NCBI GenBank assembly: GCA_032718475.1
Contig: JAUCBJ010006657.1
Location: forward strand, 1-60,488
Direction: 5' to 3'
Source: Nemertoderma westbladi
Lineage: Eukaryota; Xenacoelomorpha; Nemertodermatida; Nemertodermatidae
Length of the DNA stretch: 60,488 bases
The notes under the pieces are model-generated. The model saw only the letters and a list, made by a program, of their open reading frames with translations. It made no database searches and was not told the origin of the DNA. The stretch's first letter is position 1, and every line of letters starts with the position of its first letter. Below are positions 54,781 through 60,488 of the stretch, one piece after another. The position numbers were made by a program, and so were the translations under genes.

Positions 54781-55483
54781 GGTACTCGGCTGCGAATACT
54801 GTGGGAGACAGACCCATCGGGAAAGGAGCTGCCTATACCGGTTCCAGAAGGGAACCTTTTGTCTCTACTGCCGAGAACCAAGCCACAGGATGGGGGCGTG
54901 TCCACGGTTGCATAATCGATGTACAAAGTGCCACTTTCGGGGACACTACGGACGCGAGTGCGACTGGATGAACGACGAGGAGAAGTTCACAAGATTCGAG
55001 GAGTGGGCCGACGTCAGGGCCATGACGCGCCAGCGCATGAAGGCCCAGGAGTTCAAGTGGGGTTTCTTCCTTATCAATCAGGAGACTCACATGGAGATCA
55101 TAAAGCGGAGGCTACCGTTTAGCTACCAAGAGGTAGCAACGGCGGCGTCGTACGCCGGAGTGATGAACACGCAAAGGTATTTGGACAGGTGGACGCCAGA
55201 GAACCGAAGGGAGTTTAGGGATTTCTTGGCGGAGCACGTACCAAATGCAATGAAAATGATCCTATGGGACGCCACCAGAGGGAGACAACCGGGCCACTCT
55301 GAGGGGCCACCGGCGAAGCGATATCGGGCATTAATAACACCAACGCCCAAGGAGCCAACGACCGGGATCAGCAGGGAGGTGGCGGCGAAGGTCCGAAAGC
55401 AGAAAGCGGATGATGCCGGAGGAACGGTGATAACCAAGAAACGACCCAGGGAAGAAGACGCCAGTGATGTTCATTGTACTTGA
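54779..55483 (+). pseudogene. Triple CCHC zinc-knuckle C-terminal segment
   Basis: Three Cys/His knuckles follow one another: CEYCGRQTHRERSC, CLYCREPSHRMGAC and CTKCHFRGHYGREC, the nucleocapsid-type nucleic-acid binding motif. A helical region follows, and then a basic, nuclear-localisation-like end (KKRPREEDASD). The last codons (HCT and stop) lie in the flanking LINE sequence, so the natural end is just lost or replaced at the insertion border. It appears joined to the preceding segment through a one-base shift. Confidence 0.6.
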
Positions 55484-55775
55484 CACAATGAGCTCAACAC
55501 AGCATTCTTGAGAAAATGCCATCCAGAGATTTGGTGTCCTCAGTAGCAGTTAGAGCCCAGCATGGATTCCCGTACAGGATAAGAGTACTGGTACTACTAC
55601 AGCCATAATAAATAATCGAACCTTAAGTTTCCGTTTTATTCTACTGGACTTCCAAATCATGTACAGACTATTTTACGCCGCCCATGCCTTCCCCTTACAT
55701 ATCGGAAGGTCTGAATTTTGAATCCATAATCCCAAGTACCAGAAGTCATCCACGTGCTCAAGCAAGCCGTCACTA
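55467..55775 (-). pseudogene. LINE fragment, right half of the copy split by the BEL/Pao insertion
   Basis: Antisense match to about 9550-9850 of the LINE at 8885-10192, including CCAGAGATTTGGTGTCCTCAG and CCCATGCCTTCCCCTTAC. It continues the fragment at 42280-42524. Confidence 0.8.
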
Positions 55776-56115
55776 GAGCTTAAATGCCCCTTTCAAACAA
55801 TGACCATAAAATGACCCAAACCACCCGATTAGTAGCCAACTGCAAATGGGGTGTAAAAATCATGAAAAAAAAACACCGTAATTATTTGAGGAATCGGAAC
55901 AAAAGTGCGTGGTGGCATGAACAGAACATCGAAAATGAGCGGTAACATGAACAGAACACAACATCGAAAGTGCGCGGTAACACACAACACTGAAATACCG
56001 GTACGTGGTGATGTAAACATGAGTGGGCCTTTCGTGGAGCTGCGAACCAATAAAGAAACAATAATATAAATTATTACAGTATGATACACCATACAGCCAT
56101 ACAAAAATATATAGG
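55776..56115. other. Intergenic sequence
   Basis: No gene is recognised. Contains direct repeats around CATGAACAGAACA and GTGCGCGGTAACA at about 55905-55985. Confidence 0.4.
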
Positions 56116-56930
56116 CCTATCTAGGGTATTAGTACGTTTGAACGACACTAGCCGAACAAGCCTGAAATCTGATAGAAACTGATAAAAATTGGTACCGGTA
56201 CCGGTACAGCAGTATTGTTCGCCATCTTCAGCACAATGCGGATATTGTTTTATACTAATTGGGCCTATTACTTTTATTGTTTATTGTGTTATTTATATTG
56301 TTACTTTTAATAATTATATTGTGTTGTATTGTACTGTATTTATACAAGAGCACTAGGTCTACTATTACTGTATGGGCTTACTCTGTCTCTGTCATGGTAT
56401 GGCTGAATTTAATATCATTGAGGTCGGTAAACTGATCGAGACTGGAGGAGTGTGTTATTGAATTTGCGCTATTGAGGAGCTTCTCTCCCGTAGGCCTACT
56501 CTACAACCAAATGGACAACCAACCCAACCCTACGCAACCAACCCAACCCTTTGTCCCTTTCCAGGTTGTGCTGCACAATCCAAAGTTGTGCTATTACTAG
56601 GCCTAACGGTAGTACTGAATGTCTACTGTACTCATGTCCAACTACTGTACGATATGATCTAACCAACTCAAACGGCTCTTTTCAGGGCCGCCATATCAGC
56701 ATACAGTATGAAATATACAATTATGTCGCAACAACGCTTGCAATCCAATAGGCCTATAGCTGTATAGATTATATTAAAATTATAAATTCCCCTCCAAGAA
56801 CTTAATAAATAATACCGGCGCAATCCTTAAGATTGCTCACAATACTGCTATACCAGTACCGGTACCATGATTTATCTGATTTCAGGCTTGTTCGGCTAGT
56901 GTCGTACAAACGTACTAATACCCCTATCTA
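56116..56930. mobile_element. MITE with 45-bp inverted repeats and 8-bp target duplication
   Basis: The element proper is 56124-56922. Its ends (56124-56169 and 56878-56922) are inverted repeats of about 45 bases with one mismatch, starting GGTATTAGTACGTTTG. An exact CCTATCTA lies on both sides (56116-56123 and 56923-56930). Eight-base duplications are typical of hAT elements. No transposase is visible in the 799 bp. Confidence 0.85.
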
Positions 56931-59226
56931 GCTAGCTCTCAGCTTACTGTATACAGGTATACCGGTAGGCCTAATTTAAAAAAATATTTTATAGACTTAG
57001 GCCTAATGGCAGACTCGTCATTATTCTAGAAATCAAACTTATGATAAATGAAACTACCGGTACCGGTAGGCCTACTACCAACTACCGTTATTTACGAATC
57101 TACCTACTGTCAGACCGTACAGGCAGACTATACGAGAAACACAACAGCACCGTACTACCGGTACCTAATGCAGTAATGCATATCTGCATGTCGAAAGGGG
57201 AATGGTACGGAGTTAGAAAGTTTCACTTTATCGACTACCAGTACCGGTATCATACTAAAACTACAGTAAATGCCGGATGGGTATTGCCTACAATAGTGAA
57301 TTCCTTGCTTGTGTGCCTGACTGCCTGAATGTGTTGCAACAGAGTCTGTATTCAGAAAATGTTTCACTTTAGGGCCTACCGACTTTCATACTGCTACATG
57401 TACAGCCTATTATGATGTCAACGTCTACGAGTCTGCATGTGTAGAACTATAGCAGCCAAGTTTGTCTTCAGGAAATGTTTCACTTTCACATTTGCAACCT
57501 ACAGTATTGCGACCAAGGACAAACTTGTCAGATATGTGCTAGAATATATCCTGTTTCTTTGTGGGGTCGGTAATCGCCACTAATCGGTATGCAGTTATAG
57601 TTCCAGTTCTTTCCGCAAAAGGGCGAAATGTATGAAAGTGAAAACCTTTTCCCATTTCCGTCATTTTTAATTAGAATTAAAATTAATTTGAATCTTGGCA
57701 TTGTTTGTACTATTGTATATACTAAAGCTTATCTTATTTCGTTTTGTTATAATCGTAATCAATATATAAATTTATATCGCACCCTTTACGTAGTGGTCAA
57801 ACATAATCTTAAAATTAATAAAAACCAATCACTGTATGAACTGAATTAAAAGAGTTAAAAACATAATTAAAAACACAACTGAAGACATGAGTTCACTTGA
57901 GAAACGTGAGATTATAATTCATGTTAAAAAAATTTAATTATAATCATTGGAATTCCATTTTGAATAAATGAGTCTTTAATAGTTTCTTAAATATTTATAT
58001 CGAGGGAGATCGGCGAATGTTGATGGGAAGTGAGTTCCAAATTGTTGGTGCAGCTACACCGCGAAAGAACCTTTACCATAGCTTGCAAGATTTAATTTAG
58101 GAATGCTAAGAAGGGTCAGTTCAGTGGAACGTAGTTCACGTTAGGCCGATGTTGTGAATACATTAGGTCATTAGCGCAATCTTAAAATCGATCCGGCATA
58201 GAATAGGTAGCCAATGCAATGTAGCTCTTTCAACACCACCAGTGTAATGTGGTCTCTTACTCTTTTGCGTGTTCCTGTTAGCAGGCATGCGGCAGAATTC
58301 TGGACTTACTGCAACTGTTTAACTACCTTCCAAGGAAGACCATAATTTAACGCGTTGTTGTAATCTAGTTTGCTAGAGATCAGTGCGTGGATTAAAACTT
58401 ATTATCCGTTCAAGCTGCAACTTGGTAGATATACGTAATAGACCATCCCTAGGATGAGTCTTTGTGGGGATGCTACTCGTTAGTTCTCCAGTCTACCGCT
58501 AGTGGGCTGTCAATATACAGATGGACTGGAAAATCTAACCGAATTTAATCTACCCTTTACCGTTAAAGTGCTTAAACTCCTATGCTACGGCCAATGGAAG
58601 CTAATGTATCATACTTATATTTAAAAAAGGAATATCACTCATTAGGTACTCAATAATTCGCCCATGTGAAGAAGACCAGGATTTCACTTTTCGGTCGACT
58701 TTTTATTGGAATTTTATATAAAGATTTGTCATTTTTTTAATTTATCTTTATTAAGTGTTTTATAGCGCTTTATTTCTGTCTTATAACCTGTACATATACT
58801 AATTCTTTTTTTGTTTTGGTTAGATTCAGCCCTTCTGTAATCTGTATTTTTGGTGAAAACCTAGTATTCTTCACATGGGGGTAACTGCAAAGTGAAATAT
58901 AACAGCAGAAAGTCTGATATTCTTCACATGGGCCCACTAAGTCACATCTTGTGCAGTTGTTAAATCCGTTGCCTTCAATTCACATGTATCTGGGAGGTCG
59001 TGGGTCCTGGACTACTGGGGCGCTTTTCATCCTTAAACGGTAGCTCAATGAGTAAAAACCAGTTTGCCATGGGAGTATAGTTCCGGGTGGACCACACTGG
59101 AAATAAGATATCAGACTTTGTGCGTAATAATACCTGGCACACCGGCCGAAGAAAACTTTACTTTACTATAATAGCAGTATATATGGCAGATAAATATATC
59201 AATTTTTGAATAAAGCTAGCTAGCTA
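56931..59226 (+). repeat. 2.3-kb repeat unit, copy B
   Basis: The first of two head-to-tail copies with a period of about 2296 bases (GCTCTCAGCTTACTGTATAC at 56935 and 59231). It contains the full region matching copy A (1551-3147) plus about 390 extra bases at about 58400-58790. It starts with a GCTAGCTC simple sequence and ends TTTTTGAATAAAG. No gene other than the LINE relic. Confidence 0.85.
57956..58400 (-). pseudogene. LINE C-terminal relic in repeat copy B
   Basis: Same antisense LINE C-terminal remnant as at 2261-2693, with small indels (for example an added CAC near 58057 and extra bases near 58255). Confidence 0.75.
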
Positions 59227-60488
59227 GCTAGCTCTCAGCTTACTGTATACCGGTAAGCCTAATTTAAAATATTAAAATGTTATTTTATAGACTTAGGCCT
59301 ACTGGTCATTATTCTAGAAATCAAACTTATGATAAATGAAACTATAGGCCTACTACCATCTACCGTTATTTACGAATCTACCTACTCTCAGACCGTACAG
59401 GCAGACTATACGAGAAACACTACGGTACCGTACTACCGGTACCTAATGCAGTAATGTATATCTGCATGTCGAAAGGGGAATGGTACGGAGCTAGAAAGTT
59501 TCACTTTATCGACTACCAGTACCGGTATCATACTAAAACTACAGTAAATGCCTGATGGGTTTTGCCTACAATAGTGAATTCCTTGCTTGTGTGCTTGAAT
59601 GTGTTGCAACAGAGTCTGTATTCAGAAAATGTTTCACTTTAGGGCCTACCGACTTTCATACTGCTACATGTACGTACAGCCTATTATGATGTCAACGTCT
59701 ACGAGTCTGCATGTGTAGAAACTATAGCAGCCAAGTTTGTCTTCAGGAAATGTTTCACTTTCACATTTGCAACCTACAGTATTGCGACCAAGGAGAAACT
59801 TGTCAGATATGTGCTAGAATATATACTGTGTCTTTGTGGGGTCGGTAATCGCCACTAATCGGTATGCAGTTCTAGTTCCAGTTCTTCCCGCTAAAGGGCG
59901 AAATGTATGAAAGTGAAAACATTCTCCCATTTCCGTCATTTTTAATTATAATTAAAATTAATTTGAATCTTGGCATTGTTTGTACTATTGTATATACTAA
60001 AGCTTATCTAATTTCGTTTTGTTATAAGCATAATCATAATTATAAATTTATATCGCGCCCTTTACTTAGTGGTCAAAAGCGCACGTTACACATAATCTTA
60101 AAATTAATAAAAACCAATCACTGTATGAACTGAATTAAAAGAGTTAAAAACATAATTAAAAACACAACTGAAGACATGAGTTTACTTGAGAAACGTGAGA
60201 TTATAATTCATGTTAAAAAAATCTAATTACATATAATCATTGGAATTCCATTTTGAATAAATGAGTCTTTAATGGTTTCTTAAATATTTCTATCGAGGGA
60301 GATCGGCGAATGTTGATGGGAAGTGAGTTCCAAATTGTAGGTGCAGCTACCGCGAAAGAACGTTTACCATAGCTTGCAAGATTGAATTTAGGAACGCTAA
60401 GAAGGGTCAGTTCAGCGGAACGTAGTTCACGTTAGGCCGATGTTGTGAATACATTTATAGGTCATTAGCGCAATCTTGAAATCGATCC
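59227..60488 (+). repeat. 2.3-kb repeat unit, copy C (cut by the window end)
   Basis: Second tandem copy, starting in a GCTAGCTAGCTAGCTAGC run. It follows copy B throughout at high identity and runs off the window inside the LINE relic (60248 onward). Confidence 0.85.

Larger units (their letters stand above)
42525..55466 (+). mobile_element. BEL/Pao-type retroelement insertion (about 12.9 kb) inside a LINE
   Basis: Both borders are set by the antisense LINE, which is interrupted near 42524 and continues near 55467 with about a dozen bases missing or altered. The insert carries a BEL/Pao gag-pol region (43149-51723), a 36-bp tandem array (51880-52475) and a second coding region (52971 to about 55466). 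I found no pair of long terminal repeats and no clear target duplication. The left end contains a 9-bp stem (42535-42543 with 42556-42564). It may be an element lacking its LTRs, a recombined copy, or two related elements joined. Confidence 0.65.

Noticed and set aside
57628-60133. Short frames starting MYESEN in repeat copies B and C as a possible small gene family
   Set aside because: Copy A has the same sequence with substitutions and no conserved downstream frame; length differs between copies (73 and 76 codons) through frameshifts.

Overview
This is a window of animal nuclear DNA, AT-rich and dominated by transposable elements. It probably comes from a marine invertebrate deuterostome. 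The best organismal clue is a two-exon PRDM9 (Meisetz)-like gene on the minus strand (34979-41401). One exon carries a KRAB-like domain; the other carries an SSXRD-like motif, a PR/SET domain and a tandem C2H2 zinc-finger array. PRDM9 with a KRAB domain is known outside vertebrates, for example in sea urchin, so an echinoderm-type genome fits. Species cannot be fixed from sequence alone. The only other likely host gene is a tRNA-Gln(CUG) at 3170-3241.

Layout. 1-3150: unique sequence, then a dispersed repeat (copy A) ending next to the tRNA gene. 4.8-13.6 kb: decayed non-LTR retrotransposons on both strands, one with a 42-bp target-site duplication, plus a TA-flanked inverted-repeat element. 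14.0-21.8 kb: foldback and MITE-like elements, homopolymer runs and a microsatellite. 22095-30278: one uninterrupted 2727-codon ORF, the most unusual object here. It joins two C2HC fingers, nine copies of a 21-residue repeat, a Helitron-type HUH/Y2 Rep domain, a PIF1-like helicase and a C-terminal RuvC-family resolvase-like nuclease with its acidic residues in place. 33.3-34.5 kb: LINE fragments. 35.0-41.4 kb: the PRDM9-like gene, whose intron holds two DNA transposons. 42.5-55.5 kb: a nearly 13-kb insertion lying inside an antisense LINE. It carries a BEL/Pao gag-pol region broken by in-frame TGA codons and frameshifts, a 36-bp tandem array, and a further reading frame with a DEDD 3'-5' exonuclease-like domain and three CCHC zinc knuckles. 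56.1-60.5 kb: a MITE with a perfect 8-bp target duplication, then two head-to-tail copies (B and C) of the repeat seen at the left end.

How parts work together. The large ORF reads as a self-contained rolling-circle mobility protein: target or end binding by fingers, nicking and joining by Rep, unwinding by the helicase, and possibly branched-DNA cleavage by the RuvC-like domain. The BEL/Pao insertion supplies gag, protease, reverse transcriptase, RNase H and integrase, but this copy is disabled and I see no LTRs. PRDM9-like proteins bind DNA through the finger array and methylate histone H3 through the SET domain to mark meiotic recombination sites. All assignments rest on motifs read by eye.
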